DNA of 35,344 nt from an uncultured Chitinophagales bacterium. GTDB taxonomy: Bacteria > Bacteroidota > Bacteroidia > Chitinophagales > UBA2359. Below are positions 1 through 8,784 of this stretch, piece by piece; positions within the stretch are counted from its first letter, which is position 1, and every line of letters starts with the position of its first letter. The notes under the pieces are model-generated. The model saw only the letters and a list, made by a program, of their open reading frames with translations, was not told the origin of the DNA and did no database searches. The DNA lies in contig CALBCY010000005.1 in the NCBI GenBank assembly GCA_937927195.1, positions 1-35,344 of the forward strand, read 5' to 3'. The position numbers and the translations under genes are program-made.

Positions 1-142
1 CTCAAACAGAATTTTTTTCTTAACGGATTTAAGAAAATTCTTACGCTAAAATGACAAATGTCCAATTAATCGCTAAATTAAAAATTCTAATTACTTTATC
101 AATTGAATACCAACAAGTTAAAAGTCGAACTCAGGTTATTAG

Positions 143-162
143 TTTTTTTTTTTGGGGGGGGG
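143..162. repeat. T11-G9 homopolymer pair
   Basis: Eleven T (143-153) are followed directly by nine G (154-162). A nine-base G run is striking in such AT-rich intergenic DNA. It could be a slippage-prone tract or a sequencing/assembly artefact; the sequence alone cannot decide. Confidence 0.8.
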
Positions 163-184
163 ATATTATCATTAATATTCCTGG

Positions 185-219
185 CAAAAGCCAAAAGCCA
201 AAGGCTAAAGACCAAAAGC
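185..219. repeat. Five-copy heptamer array (CAAAAGC)
   Basis: Five consecutive 7-base units: CAAAAGC, CAAAAGC, CAAAGGC, TAAAGAC, CAAAAGC. The array ends five bases before the stop codon of the VWA gene. No function is evident. Confidence 0.8.
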
Positions 220-224
220 TTTAC

Positions 225-1256
225 CTAACAAATCAACAACTTGAACGGAAAGGAAACCTCGTATTCATCCGAAAGCTTAATCTTTAGTGTGCCTCTTAAA
301 ATGTCACCAATATTCCAAGCATCTTCGAATGGTTTTGTGGTTCTCCAGCTAGTACGGTAAAAGAAATCGTACAGCTCGTTACTTGCATATTCATTGTTCA
401 TTAGGCTCTCCAAAGATGGAATATTCAAACCCTGTTCCGTATTCATGATTACACCATTTGAACCAACAACCAAGGTGTTTAATTCTTTGTTGGTATATGG
501 ATTGGTTTTGATAGAAACCGTATGCACTTTTACCTCATTGAATCGAACCAAGCAGAGTAAAGAATCTACTCGCTCACTAAAGTCACTGGCACCCTCATCT
601 GTCAAAATAATTACTGCCTTTCTTGGATTGCTAGCATTTGCAATTGTTTGGCTAATTGCAGTATTCAAAGAATTAAAAAGTGGGGTTCCCCCTCCAGTTT
701 TGCCAATCAAAAAATCCATAGCATCGTAAAGAGAATCTTTGTCCATTGTGAAATTCTGGACAATGGTTACAGCTTCATTTGCTGAACTTGTAGTACCTGC
801 AAATGCAGTCACAGCAACTTCATCGTCAGGGCCAGCTCCTTCTATAATTTTTTTACCGATGGCCACTCGATTATTTTCTGCATCATTGTTCAACATACTA
901 CCAGACTGATCAATCAGAATAGAAGCTGAATATGGACCAACCGAATCATCTTTCGGAAAGTCCTTTGAACATTCCAATTCCATCAATTCTACATTGAGAT
1001 CAATCGTTTCAAATAAGGTCAAATCTATTTCAAAAAACTCGCGCTTCAATGTAATGTAATTGCCCAAAGAATTTGCAAGAAACAGATCTATTTCAAATTC
1101 AAGAATCTCCTCTTCAATTGTACTAACATTGGTTCTGATGATATTAGAATTGATGGTCGTACTAACATCTTCTGGTAATAACTCATCGTATTGGTTACAG
1201 GAAAATATTCCAGCAACTAGCAGCAGTCCAACGATATGTATTTTAAAATTCTTCAA
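225..1256 (-). CDS. VWA-domain lipoprotein
   Basis: Predicted envelope lipoprotein of 343 residues with a von Willebrand factor A domain. Residues 1-20 form a lipoprotein signal ending in a lipobox-like IFSC (Cys20). The VWA domain covers about residues 108-320. Its metal-ion-dependent adhesion site is complete: DQSGS at 116-120, the GGGTP threonine at 191 and the TDEG aspartate at 220. Such domains bind protein partners through a divalent metal; the ligand here is unknown. The start is TTG: no in-frame ATG exists before residue 91, and this TTG opens directly into the signal peptide. It sits at the end of a run of minus-strand envelope genes, with an 82-base gap to the OmpA-like gene upstream. 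The lipoprotein VWA call is solid; the biological role is not. Confidence 0.85.
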   Translation of the reverse strand: MKNFKIHIVGLLLVAGIFSCNQYDELLPEDVSTTINSNIIRTNVSTIEEEILEFEIDLFLANSLGNYITLKREFFEIDLTLFETIDLNVELMELECSKDFPKDDSVGPYSASILIDQSGSMLNNDAENNRVAIGKKIIEGAGPDDEVAVTAFAGTTSSANEAVTIVQNFTMDKDSLYDAMDFLIGKTGGGTPLFNSLNTAISQTIANASNPRKAVIILTDEGASDFSERVDSLLCLVRFNEVKVHTVSIKTNPYTNKELNTLVVGSNGVIMNTEQGLNIPSLESLMNNEYASNELYDFFYRTSWRTTKPFEDAWNIGDILRGTLKIKLSDEYEVSFPFKLLIC

Positions 1257-1338
1257 GAATGAATTGATTTTTTTTTATTATTAATTCTGTATTTTTTTGC
1301 GGATTCGCATGCAATGCGAGCCAAGCAATGTAAGTATA

Positions 1339-2658
1339 TCAGAGAACTTTATTTTTTCGATTGTACTTTTTAACCAAAACATATTGGAAACCCAGCTTAT
1401 AAAAGCTCAAAGCATCGGATCCTATTTCACCAAACATCCCTACCCGATCATTTAAGAAAACTCTTATTCCGATAAACGGATCAAAACCCCAAGAAGAATT
1501 GGATTGTTCGTGTCTGAATCCTGCCCAATCCTCACCACACAATTCAGGATCATTTACAAAGCTTACTGTTCGGTAATTTGCCCCAATTCCAAAATATGGA
1601 TCAACACTGGGATGAAGGGCAATGTGGAATGCAGCCCTGACACCAATTGAAGAATAAGTATACTCAAATTCCAGTGGATTGATTCCCCATTTTTCAAGAC
1701 CAGCAGTAATTCCAATTCCTACATTTTTGAACAGGCCGTACTCTATGGTTGCTGAAAGTCTAGGGAAACTGGTTTTAGATTCTCTCAATTTATAATTCGG
1801 TCCAAGGTTACTTTTGATGTTGTAAGCTCCCTGAACAATCAAAACATTTTTACCAAAGATGTCTGGCTCTCTTAATCTAAGTTTTTTTCCCTTGAAATTG
1901 ATTCCACTAAAAATTCTTTTAATCTTATCCGAATCGCTTACGTCTCCACTTTTTTTAGTTCGGATCTTATTTTGTTTAACGCTTTGTTCTTTGGGTTCGT
2001 TTTCGCCCTTGTCAAAGACCAAGACATCTCCATCTTGAAAGCGAACCTCTTTGACTTCCTCTGTTCTAAACTTTCTTACCTTGTTGTTGGAATCTCTGTA
2101 TTTGACGACTTCGACATTTGCCGTTGTAACACGGCCTGATATCTCTTCACCACTTTTAAGAACAATGACATCTAGGTAATCTGCAAGAACCGTTGGGATA
2201 AAACTTATTTCCACTCGTCGATTCAATGAAGTATCAACGGAGTCTGATTGAATCAAAGGAAACTTATTGCTGAGATTATTAACTTTGATCCGATCGGGGT
2301 CGATTCCTTGATCTAATAGCAACTCTTTAATTTCAAAAGATCGATCAGCGCTTAAGCGATCTTCAAATTCATCAGTAAAAGGACAGGAATGGGCATTGAT
2401 TTCAAAAACAACCCTATCAGAACGAAGCATGATCTCTGCAATCTGTAAAAGGTAGCTTTCATCAGATTTGCTAAGATCGGAGCGATTGATGTCATATAAA
2501 ATATCGCGAAACTCGACATCCAACTTGTCAATCTGCTCTCCATTGTCCAAACGTTGAACTACTCGCTTAAGGTCTTGCAAATTCATATCCCCGTTTTGGG
2601 CAAATGAACTGCAGCAAAGCAAAATGAATGGAACAAATATTATTAAAAAATATTTCAT
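1339..2658 (-). CDS. OmpA-like domain / outer-membrane barrel protein
   Basis: Exported protein of 439 residues. A signal peptide covers residues 1-20 (cleavage near SFA|Q). An OmpA C-terminal-like domain spans about 45-155, with the LSADRSFEIKELL helix (102-114) and the closing NRRVEISF strand (146-153), both typical of the peptidoglycan-binding fold. Next comes a short beta-rich segment (about 163-215, VLKSGEEISGRV), a type often seen in Bacteroidota envelope proteins. The last 185 residues alternate aromatic and hydrophobic strands like a small outer-membrane barrel (GIGANYR, GFDPFIGIRVFL). The domain order, OmpA first and barrel last, is the reverse of classical OmpA. A role in linking outer membrane and cell wall is inferred from the family. 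Confidence 0.75.
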   Translation of the reverse strand: MKYFLIIFVPFILLCCSSFAQNGDMNLQDLKRVVQRLDNGEQIDKLDVEFRDILYDINRSDLSKSDESYLLQIAEIMLRSDRVVFEINAHSCPFTDEFEDRLSADRSFEIKELLLDQGIDPDRIKVNNLSNKFPLIQSDSVDTSLNRRVEISFIPTVLADYLDVIVLKSGEEISGRVTTANVEVVKYRDSNNKVRKFRTEEVKEVRFQDGDVLVFDKGENEPKEQSVKQNKIRTKKSGDVSDSDKIKRIFSGINFKGKKLRLREPDIFGKNVLIVQGAYNIKSNLGPNYKLRESKTSFPRLSATIEYGLFKNVGIGITAGLEKWGINPLEFEYTYSSIGVRAAFHIALHPSVDPYFGIGANYRTVSFVNDPELCGEDWAGFRHEQSNSSWGFDPFIGIRVFLNDRVGMFGEIGSDALSFYKLGFQYVLVKKYNRKNKVL

Positions 2659-2754
2659 AAAGGTAGAGGGTCAAAACCACCTAATATTTACGAATCAAAG
2701 CCTTAATTGTTGTCTTCAAGGAAATATAATAAGAAACTAGGTCATTTTCTGTTG

Positions 2755-3714
2755 TTATTTTCTTTTAAAAGTTTTGATCACTTTTTGAATATCTCTTTGA
2801 GCTGATTCACTTCCCGCCAGGTAGGTTGAAAAAATAATGAAATAACCACCGTCTTCTTCAAATAAATTTATAAGGTACAATTCTTCTGATCCATCTTCAT
2901 TATTAATGGCATGAAGCTCGTATCCATTTAATCCATCAATGCTAACTTTGTTTATGCCTTTTTCTTCCATTATTTCAAAGGCTCCAGGAAATTGTTCAAC
3001 CCTTGAAATACAAAAAGCTTTTTCATCTGTCACTGGAACTTTCGCATAAGATTTATCAACCATTAGGCTTAATTTATCCTCGCTTTCTGTTGGCGTTTTT
3101 AAATCACGATTAAATAAAACTCCATTTCCAACAACTCCAATAAATTGTAAGCCTCCAACACTTTCATCCACCATAAAAGAAAGCTCAGCCCTAGGATCAA
3201 TCGTCATTTTCTCGTCTACAAAAACCGTTTTTAAACTTTCTTTGATCTGCTTGACAAGTTCATCTGATTCTTTAAGCGACATCCCGTTTATCATTACTGT
3301 ATTATTGGCATCTCCATAAATCACAACGGTTTTATAAAAAATGCTAAGTCCAGCCTCTTGTTCCATTTCAATCAGCAAGCCCTCATACGTCCCAATTTGA
3401 AATTCTTTTTTTGAAATAAGAACCATACCATTGGCCAACATTGCTTCTTTGTTTTCTTCCGCAAACCCCTTGGAGACTTCATCAAAAGGTCCAGGCATTT
3501 CCATCAACATAATCATTGAATAAGGATCTTCAGGGTTTTTAAAGCCTTTGTAATCGCCACTAGGTTCAAAATTATCAGGAGGAACCATAAATACATTTGT
3601 TCCCTTAACGAGTACATGCTCCTCAGAAGGACCTTCCAAATCATTTAGCATCTGCCCACTAAGAGCCGATGATAGGCTTGTCAAGAAAGTGACTATTAAG
3701 ATCAATTTGTTCAT
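2755..3714 (-). CDS. Exported protein of unknown function, possibly PsbP/MOG1-like
   Basis: 319-residue protein with a clear signal peptide (about 1-20, ending LSG|Q) and no further membrane segment. Residues 30-165 alternate strands and helices; the stretch GTYEGLLIEM ... FYKTVVIYGD ... VKQIKESLKTV resembles the MOG1/PsbP-like fold of bacterial exported proteins. This is a weak resemblance read by eye. A second half (170-319) holds a similar strand-helix pattern ending in IQKVIKTFKRK, so the protein may contain two related halves. It has its own ATG and lies 96 bases from the OmpA-like gene downstream. No catalytic motif is visible; function unknown. Confidence 0.6.
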   Translation of the reverse strand: MNKLILIVTFLTSLSSALSGQMLNDLEGPSEEHVLVKGTNVFMVPPDNFEPSGDYKGFKNPEDPYSMIMLMEMPGPFDEVSKGFAEENKEAMLANGMVLISKKEFQIGTYEGLLIEMEQEAGLSIFYKTVVIYGDANNTVMINGMSLKESDELVKQIKESLKTVFVDEKMTIDPRAELSFMVDESVGGLQFIGVVGNGVLFNRDLKTPTESEDKLSLMVDKSYAKVPVTDEKAFCISRVEQFPGAFEIMEEKGINKVSIDGLNGYELHAINNEDGSEELYLINLFEEDGGYFIIFSTYLAGSESAQRDIQKVIKTFKRK

Positions 3715-3923
3715 TATCTTTTTTTCTGATTATTGTAAAATAAATTTGAGAACTAGACATTGTTTAATTAATTATGCCCCATAAATGAAGCATTTTTGCT
3801 TCGTTTCATAAAAGTTCACCAGGTCCTTTGCTGAAAACACCAAAGGAAAGCCATAATTTGTCTAGTACTCAAAAAATAAATACTTTCGTTTTCTTCAAAT
3901 GTTTCTGAACATTACCGTACTTT

Positions 3924-5198
3924 TTATTCTGCTATTACCAGAAACTTATTTCTTTTTCCCTTTTGAACAAGGATAAACTTATCTTTCAATAAATCCTGTT
4001 CGGTGATTTTCGAATCAAGACCAACTTTCTCCATATTAATGCTGATAGAATTCTCTTTAAGGCTTCTTCTCGCCTCTCCTTTTGAAGAGAGAATACCAGT
4101 TTGATCAGATAAAAAATCGACAATATCAAGACCATCCGTATGTCCAGATTTATCAAGTTTGAAGGTGGGAACACCATCAAATATTTCGAGGATTTCCTTT
4201 TCTGACAAAGCACCCAAGGCTTCCTTACTTCCCTTCCCAAACAAAAGTTGACTCGTAGAAACAGCTTTGTCGTAAGCGGCTTTTCCATGTATCATTACAG
4301 TTACTTCCTCCGCCAGTTTTTTCTGCAGCATTCTAGCATGTGGTGCTTCTTGATGTTCTGCTTCCAAAGATTCTATGACCTCTTTTTCCAATAAAGTGAA
4401 AACACGAATTAATTTGCTTGCATCTTCATCTGAGGCATTCAACCAAAATTGGTAAAATTGGTAAGGCGACGTTTTTTCAGGGTCTAACCAAACTGATCCT
4501 CCAGCCGTTTTTCCAAATTTGGTTCCATCAGATTTGGTGATCAAGGGACAAGTAAAAGCAAAAGCTTCTCCTCCACCCTTTCTTCTGATCAATTCTGTTC
4601 CAGCCGTTATGTTTCCCCATTGATCTGAACCACCAAATTGAATGATGCAATTGTGATTTTTATTCAACCAGAAAAAATCATATCCCTGAACCAATTGGTA
4701 AGAGAACTCTGTAAAAGAGATTCCTTTCTCTAGCCTGCTTTTAACAGAATCCTTAGCCATCATGTAACTAACGGTTAAATGCTTACCAACATCTCTAAGA
4801 AAATCAAGAAAGCTAATGCCTTTAAACCAGTCGTAATTGTTCACTATAGTAACTGGATTGTTTGCTCCATCATGGCATAGCAAGTTTTCCAATTGTTTGG
4901 TCATCGCAGCCACATTTTTGTTCAAATCCTCTTCCGATAGCAAATTTCGCTCTTCACTTTTACCAGAAGGATCCCCAACCATTCCCGTTGCACCACCGAC
5001 CAGCGCATAAGGTTTATGACCATATCTTTGAAAATGGACCAATAGCATTAAGGAAGCTAGATTACCAATATGGATAGAATCGGAGGTTGGATCCGTTCCT
5101 ATATAGCCTGCAACTGGCCCTTCCGCTAGTTTCTCTGCCGTTCCAGGCATAATATCGTGGATCATCCCACGCCATTCTAATTCTTCTATTAGAGTCAT
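3924..5198 (-). CDS. tyrS: Tyrosyl-tRNA synthetase
   Basis: Charges tRNA-Tyr with tyrosine in the cytoplasm (class Ic synthetase). The 424-residue protein has the HIGN signature at 43-46 (DPTSDSIHIGNL), the tyrosine-pocket region with QGYDFFWL and GGSDQWGN (189-196), and the KMSKS loop as KFGKT at 227-231, the same variant as in Escherichia coli TyrS. An S4-like RNA-binding domain closes the protein (about 355-424, SSKGEARRSLKENSISIN). The frame extends to a TTG at 5219, but the ATG at 5198 matches the family start, and a perfect TAnnTTTG promoter element lies over the TTG. Length and motifs are normal. Confidence 0.97.
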   Translation of the reverse strand: MTLIEELEWRGMIHDIMPGTAEKLAEGPVAGYIGTDPTSDSIHIGNLASLMLLVHFQRYGHKPYALVGGATGMVGDPSGKSEERNLLSEEDLNKNVAAMTKQLENLLCHDGANNPVTIVNNYDWFKGISFLDFLRDVGKHLTVSYMMAKDSVKSRLEKGISFTEFSYQLVQGYDFFWLNKNHNCIIQFGGSDQWGNITAGTELIRRKGGGEAFAFTCPLITKSDGTKFGKTAGGSVWLDPEKTSPYQFYQFWLNASDEDASKLIRVFTLLEKEVIESLEAEHQEAPHARMLQKKLAEEVTVMIHGKAAYDKAVSTSQLLFGKGSKEALGALSEKEILEIFDGVPTFKLDKSGHTDGLDIVDFLSDQTGILSSKGEARRSLKENSISINMEKVGLDSKITEQDLLKDKFILVQKGKRNKFLVIAE

Positions 5199-5216
5199 TT
5201 TTTCTGATTTTGAATG

Positions 5217-5224
5217 CAAAGATA
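5217..5224 (-). promoter_or_regulatory. Bacteroidota -7 element upstream of tyrS
   Basis: Read on the minus strand this is TATCTTTG, a perfect match to TAnnTTTG. It lies 19 bases before the tyrS ATG, implying a very short leader. No TTTG-type -33 box is seen at the usual distance, so the match may be fortuitous. If real, it excludes the TTG at 5217-5219 as a start. Confidence 0.45.
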
Positions 5225-5420
5225 TGTGAATTCACTGTTTTGAACGCATTTACTAGCAAATGAGTTTCTTTGAAATTGTTCATTTACACATCTAATATTT
5301 GATATATTCTTTATAAAGCCGCAATCTCCACGACATCAAAGGCTTTTCTAGCATAGATTGCTGCTCAAATTGCTTATTTTGAGGAAAATATCTTAACCAA
5401 AACAAACTGAACATTATTTT

Positions 5421-8400
5421 ATGAATTTTATCAAATATTTTAGCGTCGCCTTGCTGATTTTTTGCCTTGGATATTCAAATGCTTTTTCCCAGACGCCCTG
5501 TGGAACGATTATGGGTGATGAGCAAATGGATTGGTTAAGGGATTTCCAAAATAACAAAAGAACCACATACAACAGAATGGCCGATGGTGAAGTATGGCTT
5601 CCAGTTCAATTTCACATTTTGGGAACCGATGAAGGAACTGGCTACTATGAGGAATACAACCTGGTTCAATTGGTCTGTGAAACCAATCAACAATTTGAGG
5701 CTACTGGTTTAAATTTCAGGATTTTCATCAACAATATGGAATTTCTGTATCACAATAACACCTTTCTTTGGGAACATTCTGGTTCACCTTCAAATCAACA
5801 TGCCACCCTTTATAATCAATATAGAATAGCTGATGTCATTAATGTTTTCATTCTAAGTGAAACGTTTACTTCTTGCGGCTATTGGTGGCCTGGAGGTGGT
5901 GATATAATTTCATTGAATGTAAATTGTATCGGTCCAAATTCAGCAACATTCCCTCATGAATTGGGGCATTATTTTTCTCTTCCACACACTTTTGATGGTT
6001 GGCCTCAGGATGCATCGGAAACTTATTTCACAAATCCGATTCCTGAATTTGAATGGGAAAATGTCGCCAGAACCGGCCCTAACCAAAATTGCTACAGCCG
6101 AGGAGATTTGTTTTGTGATACTGCTCCCGATTATGCCAATTACCCTTGGAGTGCTTGTCCTTTTCCAGATGGACCATTTCAGGATAAATTCGGAGTCAGT
6201 TTTAACCCTGATTCCAGTTTTTTTATGAATTATGGGCGAGCTTCTTGTAAGGATCGGTTTTCTGAAGAACAAATGGCTGCTATGGATGCAAGTTTATATC
6301 TCGAAAGAGAATACCTACTTGATTTCGACTCGGATATAGATTTATCAGAAATTGGGATTGTGGAAGCAATTTTCCCAGTGGATGATCAAGAGAATTTAGC
6401 TTCAGAAAGTCTTTTATTACAATGGGATGCTGGTGCAGCATCGAGATTTTATTTGACGGTTATCAAATCAGGCGGAATCTCTATTGTTGATACCCTAATT
6501 TATACCAATTCATTTTTATTGGAAGACTTGGAAATGAACAAAAACTACATTTGGAGGGTTAAGCCATTTTCAGATTTAGACATGTGTCAAGGACAGTCAT
6601 TGAACAGTTTTAGAACTGGTGAAATAGAACTTTTAAATTTAGAGGTTATTGAGATTTCACCCCCTACTTGTTTTGGCTATGCTGATGCCAGTATAAATGT
6701 TCAAGCAATTGGTGGGCAAGGACCTTACGAATACTTATGGAATGATGGCTCAACTGGATCAAATCTGACCAATACTGAAGGAGGATTAAAAACAGTAACG
6801 ATTACAGATGCGCTTGGTTTGACAAATACGCTTGATATAAATTTAATCTCGCCTGAAGGGGTCAGCCTTTTGGTAAAACAGGAAGGAGATTCACTGGTTG
6901 CTTATACCAGTGGTGGAAGCGGCAATTTCGAATACAGTTGGTCTAATGGTTCAAGTGCTTCGACTATCTCTGACATTGAAAGTGGTGAAAGCATCGAATT
7001 GGAAATAACAGATGAAAATGGATGTTCTACCAGTGCTGCATTCAATGTGTTGGATATAGAGGTTGAATTCAACCAACTTCTTTGCCCTGATGATTTATCT
7101 GCCTCAATAATTTTAGGAGAGATTACTGGAGGCTCAGGAGATTACTCGATTCTGTGGAACAATGGATTCACAGGAACGGAGGCTTTAAATGTTCCTCCTG
7201 GAACCTATTCAGTAAAGATTACTGATAATGGAGCAGACAACTTCGAATATGTCATTGAATTCAATGTTAGTCCTCCGGCTGCTATGGATGCCAATGTAGC
7301 GGTAGAAAACGGAATTGCCACTATTGAAGTTATAGGAGGTCAGGAACCGTATGATGTGAGCTGGTCCAGTGGTGAAAATGGTGAAACGGCATCGGCACTT
7401 GATCTTGGAATTAACACCGTATATATTACGGATGCCAATGATTGTGAGATAAGCAAAGAATTTGAAGTTTTTGAATTGCCTGTCATCATCCAAACGACCG
7501 ATGTCAAGTGTAAAGGAGATGCTGATGGAACTGCTGAAATAATTACACCTAGCTGGGGAAGTGGCTCATTCAGCTATGAATGGAGTGATGGTGGTAATGG
7601 CCAAATCAGAAATGATTTGGAAGCTGATGATTATACCGTATTAATAACAGATGAAGAAAGTGGTTTCAGCCAAGAAGTTGAACTTGAAATTGATGAACCA
7701 AATCAGCCGATCCAAACTGTATTTGAGCAAAACGGAACCGAAGTAAGTATTCAGGTTACAGGTGGAAACAATCCTTATGATTATACTTGGCCTGATGGTT
7801 CGGAGGAAGCACAAACTTCAGATTTGAATGCTGGACCAAATACTTTGCAAATAGTGGATGAAAATAATTGCAATGTTGAAATTCAATTCAACTACTTAAC
7901 ACTTGCAGCAACGGTTAGCAATGTAGATTGCAAAGATGCTGATTCAGGTCAAATAAGCATTGATGAAATTGATGGAGGCGCTGGAGATATCGATGTTAGC
8001 TGGTCAACTGGTTCCAGCCAAATGACAGTAGATGGTTTATCTCCTGGTTCTTACAGTGTTTCAATCAACGATGAAGAAGGCTTCGGTACTTCTTTTGATT
8101 TTGCAGTTGAAGAGGCAGAAACCGAATTAACAGTTGAAATAATTACAGAAGGCAATGATTTAACAACACAAGTAAATGGAGGTTGGGGAGCTTACACCTA
8201 TGTGTGGTCCAACGGATCGCAAGAAGCCAATCTAAGCAATTTGGCAGATGGCATTTACACCCTAACTGTAGTAGATGCACAAGGCTGCTCCATAGAAAGA
8301 ACTGCTGAAGTCTCCACTACAGGAATCAATGGTCTTAACAATTCTTTGGTGAAATTTTATCCTAATCCAATTTCAAGAAATCAATTTTTAAATTTTGAAA

Positions 8401-8582
8401 CATCTGAATTAACTAAGGATACAATACTGAAGATTTACGACCGTCAGGGACGTTTAATCAAAACTCAACAATTAAACAATCTTGCCTCAGACAAAATCAA
8501 GGTAGATTTTGCAGCAGGTTTGTATTTCGTGAAATTTATTTCATCGGAAAATGAATTCAGCAAGAAACTCATTGTTTACTAA
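5421..8582 (+). CDS. Secreted M43-like metalloprotease with SprB-like repeats and T9SS sorting domain
   Basis: 1053-residue protein predicted to be exported by Sec and then delivered to the cell surface or medium by the type IX secretion system. The signal peptide is residues 1-24 (AFSQ). A pappalysin-like (M43) zinc protease domain covers about 55-300. It has the zinc site HELGHYFSLPH at 179-189 (ligands H179, H183, H189; catalytic E180) and the Met-turn FFMNYG at 267-272. Ser186 replaces the usual glycine of HExxHxxGxxH. An FN3-like domain follows (about 315-400). Eight roughly 70-residue SprB-like repeats run from 408 to 965, each centred on an aromatic-x-W motif. The C-terminal sorting domain is 969-1053 (FYPNP at 979-983, ending KKLIVY). 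It is probably a single-gene unit, closed by a hairpin terminator. Confidence 0.92.
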   Translation: MNFIKYFSVALLIFCLGYSNAFSQTPCGTIMGDEQMDWLRDFQNNKRTTYNRMADGEVWLPVQFHILGTDEGTGYYEEYNLVQLVCETNQQFEATGLNFRIFINNMEFLYHNNTFLWEHSGSPSNQHATLYNQYRIADVINVFILSETFTSCGYWWPGGGDIISLNVNCIGPNSATFPHELGHYFSLPHTFDGWPQDASETYFTNPIPEFEWENVARTGPNQNCYSRGDLFCDTAPDYANYPWSACPFPDGPFQDKFGVSFNPDSSFFMNYGRASCKDRFSEEQMAAMDASLYLEREYLLDFDSDIDLSEIGIVEAIFPVDDQENLASESLLLQWDAGAASRFYLTVIKSGGISIVDTLIYTNSFLLEDLEMNKNYIWRVKPFSDLDMCQGQSLNSFRTGEIELLNLEVIEISPPTCFGYADASINVQAIGGQGPYEYLWNDGSTGSNLTNTEGGLKTVTITDALGLTNTLDINLISPEGVSLLVKQEGDSLVAYTSGGSGNFEYSWSNGSSASTISDIESGESIELEITDENGCSTSAAFNVLDIEVEFNQLLCPDDLSASIILGEITGGSGDYSILWNNGFTGTEALNVPPGTYSVKITDNGADNFEYVIEFNVSPPAAMDANVAVENGIATIEVIGGQEPYDVSWSSGENGETASALDLGINTVYITDANDCEISKEFEVFELPVIIQTTDVKCKGDADGTAEIITPSWGSGSFSYEWSDGGNGQIRNDLEADDYTVLITDEESGFSQEVELEIDEPNQPIQTVFEQNGTEVSIQVTGGNNPYDYTWPDGSEEAQTSDLNAGPNTLQIVDENNCNVEIQFNYLTLAATVSNVDCKDADSGQISIDEIDGGAGDIDVSWSTGSSQMTVDGLSPGSYSVSINDEEGFGTSFDFAVEEAETELTVEIITEGNDLTTQVNGGWGAYTYVWSNGSQEANLSNLADGIYTLTVVDAQGCSIERTAEVSTTGINGLNNSLVKFYPNPISRNQFLNFETSELTKDTILKIYDRQGRLIKTQQLNNLASDKIKVDFAAGLYFVKFISSENEFSKKLIVY
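6642..8315 (+). repeat. Eight SprB-like protein repeats (coding)
   Basis: The anchoring tryptophans are at residues 440, 507, 579, 648, 721, 790, 861 and 929, i.e. steps of 67-73 residues. Most odd-numbered repeats open with a Cys-x-x-x-Asp stretch such as CKGDADG. Even-numbered ones close with a DxxGCS-like turn. This points to a duplicated unit of about 140 residues. Confidence 0.75.
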
Positions 8583-8607
8583 GCTGAATAAATTATGAAT
8601 TGCTAAG

Positions 8608-8657
8608 AAAAATTAAGATTTATCCTTTGAAATCAAAAGATGAATCTTAATTTTTTT
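8608..8657 (+). terminator. Intrinsic terminator after the metalloprotease gene
   Basis: The 13-base arms AAAAATTAAGATT (8608-8620) and AATCTTAATTTTT (8643-8655) pair perfectly. A further nine-base inner stem with one mismatch is at 8622-8641. A T run continues to 8657. It lies 26 bases after the stop codon. Confidence 0.8.
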
Positions 8658-8706
8658 ATTTTTGAATATTCTCATTTTGAAATTGTTCAAAAAAATGAAT
8701 GGCTAT

Positions 8707-8736
8707 TTTGCCTTGTTTATAACAAGTTTAATTTTT
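8707..8736 (+). promoter_or_regulatory. Candidate Bacteroidota promoter for the M42 peptidase
   Basis: A TTTG (8707-8710) is followed after 18 bases by TAATTTTT (8729-8736), one base off TAnnTTTG. It lies about 50 bases before the ATG and just after the upstream terminator, so a new transcript starting here is reasonable. Confidence 0.4.
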
Positions 8737-8784
8737 ACACGTAAATTTCGTTATTCTTTTTAATCATTATTAAACCTCCATTTA

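Larger units (their letters stand above)
1..224. other. Non-coding stretch downstream of the VWA gene
   Basis: I see no convincing gene here; a 78-codon plus-strand frame crosses it but is low-complexity and runs into the VWA gene. It holds an imperfect hairpin at 9-40 (arms at 9-23 and 28-40), a T11-G9 homopolymer pair at 143-162 and a 7-base tandem array at 185-219. The minus-strand VWA gene must end transcription in this stretch, but I see no hairpin followed by a T run on that strand. Confidence 0.6.

Noticed and set aside
51..287. 78-codon plus-strand ORF at the left edge
   Set aside because: It runs through the T11-G9 run and the heptamer array and into the antisense of the VWA gene; the translation is low-complexity and matches no family I know.
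1305..1319. Perfect palindrome TCGCAT-GCA-ATGCGA between the OmpA-like and VWA genes
   Set aside because: Considered as a terminator for the minus-strand OmpA-like gene, but an A-rich rather than T-rich stretch follows it on that strand, and the stem is only six bases.
4506..4520. Suspected loss of the KMSKS motif in TyrS
   Set aside because: KFGKT is the usual form in bacterial TyrS of this type, so the enzyme is intact.
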